Shown: in pieces, positions 46,895 to 54,889 of the stretch
How positions within the stretch are numbered: the stretch's first letter is position 1
Layout: every line of letters starts with the position of its first letter
Assembly: GCA_025057645.1 (NCBI GenBank)
Contig: JANXBJ010000016.1
Span: 1 to 62,636 of the forward strand
Direction of reading: 5' to 3'
Source: Anaerolineales bacterium
GTDB taxonomy: Bacteria > Chloroflexota > Anaerolineae > Anaerolineales > UBA4823
DNA: 62,636 nucleotides
The notes under the pieces: model-generated
The model's input: only the letters and a program-made list of their open reading frames with translations
What the model was told of the DNA's origin: nothing
The model's database searches: none
Translations under genes and position numbers: made by a program

Positions 46895-48120
46895 CTGATC
46901 TCCCTCCCTTCGATTAGCGGTGCTAGGTGCATTTCGTAGATGCGATCCCAATCGTACTCCCGGCGCACGCGACGGCGCAAGGCAGTGATGGGGTTGCTTT
47001 GCAGAGCCTCCTCGATTTTTTGGGCGATTGCCCGAGGCGACTCTTCCAGAGAGAAGGCGTAGATCTGATCGCCACCCAGCTCTCGCAGGGAAGGGATCTC
47101 GGTGCAGAAGATCGGCATTCGGCTCAAACCCGCCTCTAGGATGGGAATACCAAAGCCTTCCTCGCGGCTTGGCAAAAGGAGGGCATCCGCAATGCGATAA
47201 AAGTCGGCGATAACCGCATCGGGCAGAGGCTCAGGACTGACTTCTCTCAAAAAGTGGACGGCGCCCTCGAGAGCCAATTTCCGCCGATATTCCAACAACT
47301 GCTCGAAGTATTGCTGATTGCGGGGGTTGTGTGCACCAAGCGGGCCGGTGACTACTAAGGCTGCCTCGGGAAGACGTTGGCGCAGTTCTGCAAGAATCTG
47401 GAGAGCCAGTTCAATGTTCTTGCGCGGCGTGATCCGCACGGGGAGCAGAAACAAGGGTTCCCGGGCAAATAGGCTTAATTTTTCGATGAGCTGCCGGGTT
47501 TGGGCTTCCGCTTTGTAAAAGGCGTAAAAGTCCAACCCGTTGGGGATGACCCGAATGCGTTCGGGTGGAATATCGAGCAGCTCGGCGAGCTCTTTCTGGC
47601 GTAGGCGAGAGACGGTTACGTGCTGAACTCCTTGCCAGTCCTGCCGAAGCAAATCCCAGGGGTAACCGGGGTGCAATTCCGATTGGTAGCGCGGGGTCGT
47701 CCAAGCTAAGTCGTGATGCCACAAAACGATTTTGGGGCGAGCTTCGGAGCAGCACCATCGGCGCAAGGCGGCGGTCAGCGCCAAATTCTTATGTAGGGAA
47801 CAAACGTTGTGGGCGATAACCCAGTCTGCGTCGTTGGCGTAGCGGTGTAGGTAAAGGGATAGCCTATCCACTAAGTCATAAAAGCGATCAGGAACGACGC
47901 CTCGATCGAGTTCGCTTTTCAGCGCTAGGATATCAGGATGACGCGAGTCGAACAAGGGCACTTCGACAAACCGTACTCTCTCATCAAAGAGTGCCCCGCG
48001 CCCGGCAAGGATGCGCACCTCATGGCCGTGGTTGGTAAACAGGCGGGCATGATGTCCGAGCACGCTTTCGACACCACCGATGACCGGAGGTGCACTATAG
48101 TGGATGAGGGTGATTTTCAT
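46891..48120 (-). CDS. Glycosyltransferase family 4 protein
   Basis: 409 residues with two Rossmann domains. N-terminal SAPPVIGGVESVLGHHARLF is the GT4 acceptor-side start. The donor domain has ITPRKNIELALQIL, VVTGPLG and EEGFGIPILEAGL, the EX7E nucleotide-sugar motif (about 325). It overlaps its neighbours on both sides by 4 bases, so it is tightly coupled to the gpgS fusion and the next GT4 gene. It may extend glucosylglycerate, for example with mannose. Donor and acceptor cannot be read from sequence. Confidence 0.88.
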   Translation of the reverse strand: MKITLIHYSAPPVIGGVESVLGHHARLFTNHGHEVRILAGRGALFDERVRFVEVPLFDSRHPDILALKSELDRGVVPDRFYDLVDRLSLYLHRYANDADWVIAHNVCSLHKNLALTAALRRWCCSEARPKIVLWHHDLAWTTPRYQSELHPGYPWDLLRQDWQGVQHVTVSRLRQKELAELLDIPPERIRVIPNGLDFYAFYKAEAQTRQLIEKLSLFAREPLFLLPVRITPRKNIELALQILAELRQRLPEAALVVTGPLGAHNPRNQQYFEQLLEYRRKLALEGAVHFLREVSPEPLPDAVIADFYRIADALLLPSREEGFGIPILEAGLSRMPIFCTEIPSLRELGGDQIYAFSLEESPRAIAQKIEEALQSNPITALRRRVRREYDWDRIYEMHLAPLIEGREIR

Positions 48121-49397
48121 CCTTCTTCTCCCGAGAGAACGTGGAGAATGCTTCTAAGTTGGTGCGCAAGAGTGCGGTAGGAATAATACCGCTTGCCTAG
48201 CTGGTAGTTATGTTCGGTCATTTCTTCTGCGAGCGCCGGATTGTCTAAGACCTCCCGTGCTTGGCGTAGAGTTTTCTCGGTGATGAAGCCGTCAAATTCG
48301 ATTGCCTTAAATCCTTTGGGCTTGATGTCGATGGAGTAAATTGTGTAGTTGTTAACCAGCAAAGGTCGCTTGTAATAAATGGCTTCCAGAAAAGCGTTCC
48401 CAAAACCTTCGAGAAGGGAAGGGTAGGTGACTAAATCGCAACGTGAATACACATCGCAGAGGGAGTAAATTTTACGTCCATCAGGCAGAGTGCCGCGCCT
48501 TTCGCTGACAATTTGGTCGGCCATGACCAGCCTGACGTTCATCAGCTCGGCGTAAGTGAAAAGGTGTTGGGCGTATTCATCGCCCTCATCCCCGCTGGCG
48601 TGCGAAATGACTAAACGAGCAGGCAAACCGAGACGGCGGACGAACTCGATTGCATGTTCGATCCCTTTGCGGCGCACAACCCGGGTAGGTTGAAGAAAGA
48701 AGTACTCATAATCGGCGATCCCGAGATCCCCACGCAAGCTAGCGGAATACTCGTCCGCAGGCGGGGGTGGGTTATCAAAGTCCATCACATTGGGGATGAT
48801 ATGGGCTGCGATGCCACGGCGATGGCTCAATTGATTTGCCGCCGAGCTGTTGATCACTACATGAACGATGCTGGGTAAGCGCGGCGGGTAAGCCATGTTG
48901 ATGTAGTCCCACACGCAGTTGACTAAGTAGCGTTTGCGTTCCCAGAACAGATCGTGGTGATGGGCAATGGTCGGAATGCCGCTCTCGGCGATTAGCTCGG
49001 TGAGCGCTAGGGCTAGGGGAATGTTCATCGGAATAGAGAGAGCATTTTCGACTAATAAGACATGAATGTCGAATTGATGGATAAATCTGTGCAGTTGTTC
49101 TTTGAGGTGGCAGGCTATCTCGCGAATGCGCAGGGTTAGCGCCGGCGGCCGAATTCGACCTGAGAAGGCAACGCGGGTGATCTCACGAATTTCGGGGTGA
49201 TCGAAGTGTGCTTCGGGCACAATATAGGAACGTTCCAGGGGGCGGTTACACTGCCCGGCGAAATAAAAACAGGAATGACCTAGCTCGGTAAGCACATGAC
49301 ACCATTTGCTCGACTCGAGCGAAACCCCATCGGTGGAGTTGAAACGCATCGAGACGAAGCCGATATGGAGATTTCGGGTGGGCAAATGCTTATTCAA
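48117..49397 (-). CDS. Glycosyltransferase family 4, candidate mannosylglucosylglycerate synthase
   Basis: 426 residues from a TTG at 49397, chosen because GGAGAG lies 5 bases before it and the fold begins at LHIGFVSMRFNSTDGVSLE. An upstream in-frame TTG lacks a ribosome site. Motifs: HHHDLFWERKRY (about 155), QPTRVVRRKGIEHAIEFV (donor domain start) and LEGFGNAFLEAIYYKRPL (EX7E, about 365). Its start FVSMRFNSTDGVS and the gene context resemble the MggS group that adds mannose to glucosylglycerate, but I rely on memory for that. Between the phosphorylase and the other GT4 gene, overlapping the latter by ATGA. Confidence 0.72.
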   Translation of the reverse strand: MNKHLPTRNLHIGFVSMRFNSTDGVSLESSKWCHVLTELGHSCFYFAGQCNRPLERSYIVPEAHFDHPEIREITRVAFSGRIRPPALTLRIREIACHLKEQLHRFIHQFDIHVLLVENALSIPMNIPLALALTELIAESGIPTIAHHHDLFWERKRYLVNCVWDYINMAYPPRLPSIVHVVINSSAANQLSHRRGIAAHIIPNVMDFDNPPPPADEYSASLRGDLGIADYEYFFLQPTRVVRRKGIEHAIEFVRRLGLPARLVISHASGDEGDEYAQHLFTYAELMNVRLVMADQIVSERRGTLPDGRKIYSLCDVYSRCDLVTYPSLLEGFGNAFLEAIYYKRPLLVNNYTIYSIDIKPKGFKAIEFDGFITEKTLRQAREVLDNPALAEEMTEHNYQLGKRYYSYRTLAHQLRSILHVLSGEEG

Positions 49398-49410
49398 CGG
49401 ATCTCTCCAC

Positions 49411-51165
49411 TCAGAAAGATGCCAACCATAGGGTCTGATAGGGTTCAAGGATTAATTTTGAACATTGAGCGAGGTCAACCCTCTGCTTTTCGAGCAATTC
49501 TACCCACGTTCTATCCCGAGGAACGAGGGAATCTGCCGCACTCAAATCGACCGTTTGAGGCTGGCAGCTCAAATTCTGCAAACAGAGCGCATGATGCTCC
49601 CCCGAGCGCGTTTGACGGTGTAGAGCAAAGAGACTTGGAGCACATCCCATCACGTGCCAAACCGCTGCCAGAGGAGTGAAAGCCGGATGGCTCGCGCGGG
49701 CTAAAATGAGCTGCTTTAGGCGCGAGAAGACTCGGGCGCGCAGGGAGGAAGAGTCGGCCAGCTCGGCTTCTAGCTCGAGGCGGAACAATTTTTGCCGGTT
49801 GATGGCGCGGTTTTGGCCTGTTAGCTTTACACCCTCTGGCCACCCACGCGACCCGAATAAGCTGTGGAAGTAAAATGCCGGTATGCCGGGCAAAGCAAGC
49901 ATCAACGCATGGGCAGCAACAAATCGTCGGATTTGCATCTCAAGCGGCTCTTCTCGGTGCGGGTCGCTCAGGGCATCGAAGTAATTGATGTTCAGTTCAT
50001 AGGGGCTGGTTGAACCGTCTGGGTTAGTTCGATAAGAGACCAAGCCGTTGCGCTGCAATGTCCCGCTAACCAAACTCGCGATTTCTTCTTCGCTCAGAAT
50101 GCCGCGCACGGGCCCGATCCCGATGCCGTCATGCGAGGCCAGGAAATTCAAGAAGGTCACCTGATCAGAAGGGAGTTCTAAAGAAGCAACCCAATTGGAG
50201 AGTATCCTCCCATCGCCGTTATATAAAGCGTGCAGCACTAGCGGAGGCAAGGCAAAGTTATATACCAGATGGGCTTCGTTTGTGCCATCACCAAAGTAAG
50301 CTACGTTCTCTAGGTGAGACACATTGGTCTCGGTGATAATGCGCACCTGTGGCGCCACAGCTTCCAGCACGGCGCGAAAAAGTTGAACAATAGCGTGGGT
50401 TTGGGGCAGGTTGATGCAAGGGGTGCCAAGCTCTTTCCACAAAGAGGCAACTGCGTCCAAGCGCAGAAAGGAAGCCCCCTGTTGGGCGTAGAAGAGCAAC
50501 AGATCGATAACCTTCAGCAAAACGCGGGGATTGTGGTAATTCAAATCTACTTGATCGGCGCTGAAAGTTGTCCAGAGCCGCTTTTCTCCCTGGGCGGTTT
50601 GAAAGGTGCTCAGCAGCGGTGTTGTGCGAGGGCGAAAGACCTGTGCGAGGTCGATATCTCCATTGAGGGCGATAAAGTCATCCTGAGCCTCAGGATCACC
50701 CTGGACGAAGCGTTGGAACCAAGGGCTCTGAGCGGAGACATGGTTAATCACAGCGTCAAACATGAGCCGAAAGGAGCGCCGTAACTCTTGGATGTCTCCC
50801 CAGGTACCGTATCGGGGGTCAACCTGATAGTAGTCGATCACTGCAAAGCCATCGTCTGAGGACCAAGGGTAGAAGGGCAACAAGTGGATCACCGTGACCA
50901 AATCCGCAAGGTGGCTCCGGCAGAACTGCCCTAGAGTTTGGAGGGGTGGTTGTTCGGGAGACTTCACTTGGTCAGGGTAAGTAATGAGAAGAACATCCCG
51001 CTGATCGAGCTCGGTTCGAGGCAAGGGAAAATTTTCCCCTGAATAAGCACGGAGGATGGCGAGCAAAGCTTTGAAAGCTTCCTCCTGCCCGGGGCCGTAG
51101 ATGCGCTGCCAGAGGTCACGAAGAAGGTCTTCTCTCTGCACAATTATATTGTAAACGAGGTGCAT
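49411..51165 (-). CDS. GH13_18 phosphorylase, probable glucosylglycerate phosphorylase
   Basis: 584 residues, like sucrose-phosphorylase family enzymes. Catalytic residues of GH13 are present: nucleophile Asp in FLRLDAVASLWKE (about 237), acid/base Glu in IITETNVSHLENV (about 281) and Asp in FLASHDGIGIGPV (about 337). The subfamily includes sucrose phosphorylases and glucosylglycerate phosphorylases (the latter reported from Meiothermus and E. coli YcjM). The operon with gpgS makes the second far more likely. It would split glucosylglycerate with phosphate to glucose 1-phosphate and glycerate, recycling the solute. First gene of the operon; the ATG has only a weak ribosome site. Confidence 0.83.
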   Translation of the reverse strand: MHLVYNIIVQREDLLRDLWQRIYGPGQEEAFKALLAILRAYSGENFPLPRTELDQRDVLLITYPDQVKSPEQPPLQTLGQFCRSHLADLVTVIHLLPFYPWSSDDGFAVIDYYQVDPRYGTWGDIQELRRSFRLMFDAVINHVSAQSPWFQRFVQGDPEAQDDFIALNGDIDLAQVFRPRTTPLLSTFQTAQGEKRLWTTFSADQVDLNYHNPRVLLKVIDLLLFYAQQGASFLRLDAVASLWKELGTPCINLPQTHAIVQLFRAVLEAVAPQVRIITETNVSHLENVAYFGDGTNEAHLVYNFALPPLVLHALYNGDGRILSNWVASLELPSDQVTFLNFLASHDGIGIGPVRGILSEEEIASLVSGTLQRNGLVSYRTNPDGSTSPYELNINYFDALSDPHREEPLEMQIRRFVAAHALMLALPGIPAFYFHSLFGSRGWPEGVKLTGQNRAINRQKLFRLELEAELADSSSLRARVFSRLKQLILARASHPAFTPLAAVWHVMGCAPSLFALHRQTRSGEHHALCLQNLSCQPQTVDLSAADSLVPRDRTWVELLEKQRVDLAQCSKLILEPYQTLWLASF

Positions 51166-51341
51166 CCGCAGGGCTATAGGGTTAAGGAAAATGGTTTTTC
51201 ACAGCAAAGTGCAGAGGCTGGTTGAGGGTGTGGGCGAATTGCGAAGACAGACGCTTGAAGTCTGTTCTTGCGTCAGGCTGCGCTAAGTGCAGTCAGCTTT
51301 GGCTAGGGTGGTATGCTCTGAGCGCATAATCCCGTATGGCT

Positions 51342-51722
51342 CTACTCATCTTGGAGAATTTTCTCACTTCCATACCGGGCATGCAGTAGACTGAGTAAAA
51401 TGACCATCGTCAATATGAGGTCAACGATCCCAAAAGGAACGATCGTCGGAGCTACGATCATTGTCGTTAGACAAAGCAGCAATCCGAGAGCCATTCCCCA
51501 TTTCTTATTCGAAAAAATAGCGTATCCGGCAATGATTCTGGAAATTCCATAAATGCCGCTGATCAAGCCCCAGAAGGCGGATTGAGTTTCAAAATTGTTT
51601 GGGGTGAATTCTGCAGGAAGGAGTTCACGGGGGATAAATAGAAGTACTAGTCCGAAAAGCTCGAACATGCCGAAAAGGAAGAAAAGGAGAGATGCTATTC
51701 TCAAACTGAGCTTTCTGTTCAT
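51342..51722 (-). CDS. Small integral membrane protein of unknown function
   Basis: 126 residues from the ATG at 51722. The frame is open upstream for 76 more codons but that part lacks start signals and overlaps bioY. Four hydrophobic segments (about 6-27, 45-62, 70-87, 90-112) cover most of the protein, with Asn/Lys-containing loops. No family recognised. Lies downstream of bioY after a strong hairpin and 177 bases before the phosphorylase gene. Confidence 0.6.
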   Translation of the reverse strand: MNRKLSLRIASLLFFLFGMFELFGLVLLFIPRELLPAEFTPNNFETQSAFWGLISGIYGISRIIAGYAIFSNKKWGMALGLLLCLTTMIVAPTIVPFGIVDLILTMVILLSLLHARYGSEKILQDE

Positions 51723-51774
51723 CTCTTTTATCCTACGTATGAACGCCCGCCTGAGGTTCTCGGACTTGCCCAAG

Positions 51775-51808
51775 CAACACCGGTCATGCATTTGCACGAC
51801 CGGTGTTG
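51775..51808 (-). terminator. Strong 11-bp hairpin after bioY
   Basis: CAACACCGGTC (51775-51785) and its exact complement (51798-51808) with a 12-base loop that can pair further inside. Reading leftward it is followed by CTTGGGC rather than a T run, so it may end transcription weakly or protect the bioY 3' end. Confidence 0.6.
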
Positions 51809-51870
51809 GCGAATGCCTCTTCAAGGACGAAAGGCATAGCTGAAAAGTGGCGGCAGTCCTTTGCGAGAGA

Positions 51871-52440
51871 TCATGTAAATTTCGAAAGCACCTTCCAGCC
51901 CAAGGGGAGGAGCAGGGTTGCCAGCAAGATCTTGATCGCATCGCCGACAAGGAAAGGATACAACCCTGCTGTCAACGCTTTCTCGAAGCCCAGAAAGAGG
52001 GCCAAGTAAGACACACCGCAGAGGTAGATGAGCACATTGCCCAAGATCATCGCCAGCAGGGTCTTGCCGACCTGCAAGGTCCAGCCTCGCTCGGCAAGGT
52101 AGCCGACCAAGTAGGCCGCCGCCAAAAAGCCCACCAAGTAGCCCCCGGTTGGGCCAAGCAAACGGGCGAGTCCACTGGTACCACCGGCAAAAACGGGCAA
52201 ACCGGCCAGACCTTGAGCAAGATAAGCTGCCACGCTCAAGCCGGCCAGACGGCGTCCCAGCAAGGCACCGACCAGCAGAACCGCAAAAGTCTGCCCGGTA
52301 ATAGGCACAGGGCTGAAGGGTAGCGGGATCGAAACCTGGGCTGCAAGGGCGATCAGCCAGGACCCGGCCAAGACAAGACTTAGCTGATAAACCAGTGCAG
52401 CCTTCTTTTCTGCGGGGCGAAAGAGGGTGGTCAGGGTCAT
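51871..52440 (-). CDS. bioY: Biotin transporter substrate-binding component BioY
   Basis: 189 residues with six hydrophobic segments. The BioY signature is clear: SIPLPFSPVPITGQTFAVLL (about 37-56) and GLARLLGPTGGYLVGFLAAA (about 89-108). It captures biotin and either works alone or with an ECF module, whose genes are not in the window. 62 bases downstream of ccmD. A separate promoter is not obvious, and no clear biotin-repressor box was found. Confidence 0.95.
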   Translation of the reverse strand: MTLTTLFRPAEKKAALVYQLSLVLAGSWLIALAAQVSIPLPFSPVPITGQTFAVLLVGALLGRRLAGLSVAAYLAQGLAGLPVFAGGTSGLARLLGPTGGYLVGFLAAAYLVGYLAERGWTLQVGKTLLAMILGNVLIYLCGVSYLALFLGFEKALTAGLYPFLVGDAIKILLATLLLPLGWKVLSKFT

Positions 52441-52502
52441 GATGTACCTCGCGTTTCTCAGAAGTCTTGTCTTATTAACACTCAGCCCATGGTAGCGTTC
52501 TG

Positions 52503-52703
52503 CTATTGATCCGGTGAATTAGGACGATCTTGCTCTCTAGGCAGAAGAGTCTCTAGCGTTTCTTGATCGCGCTGCAAGTTTCTCCAACGCATCCACAGCG
52601 TGGCGAGGTAGATGGCCATAACCACCAGAATGAGGGCGTACCCGGCGATCATGTAAACCGTGGTTTCAGCAGGGCCCTCTTGAACCAGGGAGAGATAGAC
52701 CAT
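52503..52703 (-). CDS. ccmD: CcmD-like small heme exporter protein
   Basis: 66 residues from the ATG at 52703, with a strong AAGGAG site 6 bases before it. One membrane helix (about 15-40, ending in LATLWMRWRNLQRD), then a charged tail. This length, topology and place after ccmC are typical of CcmD, which helps release heme-loaded CcmE from the CcmABC complex. Identification depends mainly on context. It overlaps nothing; ccmC ends 10 bases upstream. Confidence 0.75.
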   Translation of the reverse strand: MVYLSLVQEGPAETTVYMIAGYALILVVMAIYLATLWMRWRNLQRDQETLETLLPREQDRPNSPDQ

Positions 52704-52713
52704 CTGGGTCTCC

Positions 52714-53418
52714 TTATGAGTGTTGGCTGAATTTGAGCTTGAGTTGCTCCACCTGATCGGCAAACCTCCCCAGACGCAGACGGTGCCACATCAGGTCGAT
52801 AAAGACAAAGGTAAACGTGAATAAGCTGAACAGAAAGGTGTGAAACATCTCGGGCGTCATAGTGAAGTCTCCCTCTGCACCGGGTTGATTGGTGCCAAAG
52901 ACCACCGGGTGAATGGTGCGGAACAAGCGAGCGGAGAGGAAAGTCAACGGCACACTGATAAAGCCCAAAATGACGTACACGGCTCCAAAACGGGCGCGGC
53001 GATCGGGGTCTTCGATCCCTTGGCGCAGCATCAGGTAGGCAAAGTAGATCAATTCCATAATGGTGGCGGTGGTGAGGCGCGGGTCCCAAGTCCACCAAGT
53101 GTTCCAAATCGGTCGCGCCCAGATTGATCCGGTGGCGATGTTGAGGAAGGTGAACACGACACCGATCTCCACTGCAGCTACGGCGAACTGATCCCACTTG
53201 CGGTCCTTGCTACGCAAATAAAGAATGCCAGCAATCGCCGCTGCCAGAAAGCTGAGCATTCCAACCCACCCGACCGCAACATGGTAGTAAAACACACGCT
53301 GCACATTGCCCATCACTGCTTCCATGGGCGCATAGAAAAAGACCATTCCCAACGAGATCAGGAAGAGAACCACTGTGAAAATGTCTAAATAGGTAAGGGC
53401 TTTTGGCTTTGGTTGCAT
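52714..53418 (-). CDS. ccmC: Cytochrome c biogenesis heme-handling protein CcmC
   Basis: 234 residues from the ATG at 53418 (AAAGGAGG site). Six membrane segments and the tryptophan-rich WWD heme motif WNTWWTWDPRLTT (about 105-117), with conserved His in VFYYHVAVGW and near HPVVFG. CcmC moves heme onto CcmE outside the membrane. Part of the ccmABCD block in the usual order. Confidence 0.95.
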   Translation of the reverse strand: MQPKPKALTYLDIFTVVLFLISLGMVFFYAPMEAVMGNVQRVFYYHVAVGWVGMLSFLAAAIAGILYLRSKDRKWDQFAVAAVEIGVVFTFLNIATGSIWARPIWNTWWTWDPRLTTATIMELIYFAYLMLRQGIEDPDRRARFGAVYVILGFISVPLTFLSARLFRTIHPVVFGTNQPGAEGDFTMTPEMFHTFLFSLFTFTFVFIDLMWHRLRLGRFADQVEQLKLKFSQHS

Positions 53419-53443
53419 CGTATCCTCCTTTGCTTTTCTAAAG

Positions 53444-54115
53444 TTACTCTTCAACGACAAAATCGAACATCATGAACGCAACGGCAATGAAAACTGTATC
53501 ATAAACGAGCAGGAGATTTAGCCAAGGACGAATGGTTTCTGCCTCTATGCCCTGTAAATATCCCATGCTGGCCTTGACCGAAGCGATCAGAACCGGAATC
53601 ACCAGCGGGAAGAGCAAAATGGGTAGCAGGACATCGCGGGTACGTGTCTGGACGGCCATTGTAGCCAGCAACGTGCCGACGGCTACATAGCCCAGTGAGC
53701 CTAAGAAGACCACTCCCAAAAATCCGATTTTGAAGAGATTGGTGTTGTAAAGAATACTATAGAGGGGGAGGACAATCGCTTCTACAGAGAGCATAAAAAC
53801 CAAATTGCCGATCATTTTACCAAAATAAATTGCGCTGCGGTCCACCGGGGCCAATAGCAAACCGTCAATACAGCCACGGTCTTTTTCCATGGCCATTGAG
53901 CGGTTTAAGCCTAGGCTACCCGCAAAGGCGAAAGTAACCCACAAAACCCCTGCCGTGACCGTACTGCGCGTTTTGATATCCAATTCTAGGGCAAAGTTGA
54001 AGATCAGGATCACAAGCACGGCAAAGATCAACATGGCTGAGAGCAGCTCGCGACTGCGAAATTCTCCGGCAAGGTCCTTTGCGATCACGGCAGCGGTCGC
54101 GCGCACAAAAGTCAT
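53444..54115 (-). CDS. ccmB: Heme exporter protein CcmB
   Basis: 223 residues, six membrane segments. Conserved motifs include FAFAGSLGLNRSMAMEKDRG (about 62-81) and LLLAPVDRSAIYFGK. CcmB is the membrane partner of the CcmA ATPase. The start overlaps the ccmA stop by ATGA. ccmC begins 25 bases downstream with its own ribosome site. Confidence 0.95.
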   Translation of the reverse strand: MTFVRATAAVIAKDLAGEFRSRELLSAMLIFAVLVILIFNFALELDIKTRSTVTAGVLWVTFAFAGSLGLNRSMAMEKDRGCIDGLLLAPVDRSAIYFGKMIGNLVFMLSVEAIVLPLYSILYNTNLFKIGFLGVVFLGSLGYVAVGTLLATMAVQTRTRDVLLPILLFPLVIPVLIASVKASMGYLQGIEAETIRPWLNLLLVYDTVFIAVAFMMFDFVVEE

Positions 54116-54876
54116 AGGATTTCCTCTCTTTGGTGCACCGCTGCGAGCGACTGATGGGCCGATTGATCGCCCTGACGCACCGCTTGGCGGTAGAAAGCCA
54201 GCAGTTGGTCGGGGTCGAGTTGCTCGCGCTGCACCGAGGCGACAATCACGCCGTTGGAGAGCACATCGAAGCGCGAGGCCAGCTCGCTCACGCGCACCAG
54301 ATCGTGAGAAGTCATGACCACGGTGCGCCCGCGCGCTGCCACCTCACGCAAAACCTCGTCCAACATGGCGCAGGCCTCTTGATCGAGGCCGGTGTGGGGT
54401 TCGTCCAACAGCAGCACTTCGGGATCGTGTAAGATGGCCCGGGCGATGGCAAGGCGTTGTTGCATTCCCCGGGAGAAGGTTCGTACTAAATCGGCCCTCC
54501 GCTCGAATAATCCCACAAGCTCGAGCACCTCTTGGACTCGCTTGTGAAGATTGGGCAAGCTGTATAAACGTCCGTAGAAGCGCAGATTCTCTTCGGCTGT
54601 TAGATCCTCATAGAGGAGGGGCAGGTGAGTGACGACCCCTAGTCGACGCCGCACTGCTGCAGCCTGCGCCGGCAGCGTATACCCAGCAATAGCTACCTCA
54701 CCTAGAGTGGCTTTAGATAGTGTGGCTAAGATGCGCAAAAAAGTGGTTTTGCCTGCCCCGTTAGGGCCGAGAATGGCCACGAATTCGCCCGTTCTGACGC
54801 TGAAATTCAAACCCCGCAAGACGGTTTTTAAGCCGAAGCGCTTTACCAGATTACTCACTAGGATGGTGACAGACAT
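54112..54876 (-). CDS. ccmA: Heme exporter ATP-binding protein CcmA
   Basis: 254 residues. Walker A GPNGAGKTT (about 38-46), signature FSRGMQQRLAIARAIL (about 134-149), Walker B VLLLDEPHTGLD and the H-loop TSHDL are all intact. It is longer than the usual 200-210 residues, with a charged C-terminal tail of about 45. The ATPase drives release of heme-loaded CcmE. 13 bases downstream of the cytochrome gene. Confidence 0.95.
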   Translation of the reverse strand: MSVTILVSNLVKRFGLKTVLRGLNFSVRTGEFVAILGPNGAGKTTFLRILATLSKATLGEVAIAGYTLPAQAAAVRRRLGVVTHLPLLYEDLTAEENLRFYGRLYSLPNLHKRVQEVLELVGLFERRADLVRTFSRGMQQRLAIARAILHDPEVLLLDEPHTGLDQEACAMLDEVLREVAARGRTVVMTSHDLVRVSELASRFDVLSNGVIVASVQREQLDPDQLLAFYRQAVRQGDQSAHQSLAAVHQREEIL

Positions 54877-54889
54877 AGGGTGTTGGGCA

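Noticed and set aside
51723-51950. Long N-terminal extension of the small membrane protein at 51342
   Set aside because: It overlaps bioY and the hairpin, has no ribosome site and no membrane pattern; the ATG at 51722 is a better start.
52441-52502. BirA-type biotin operator before bioY
   Set aside because: No convincing paired half-sites with the usual spacing; the region looks like a plain short gap after ccmD.
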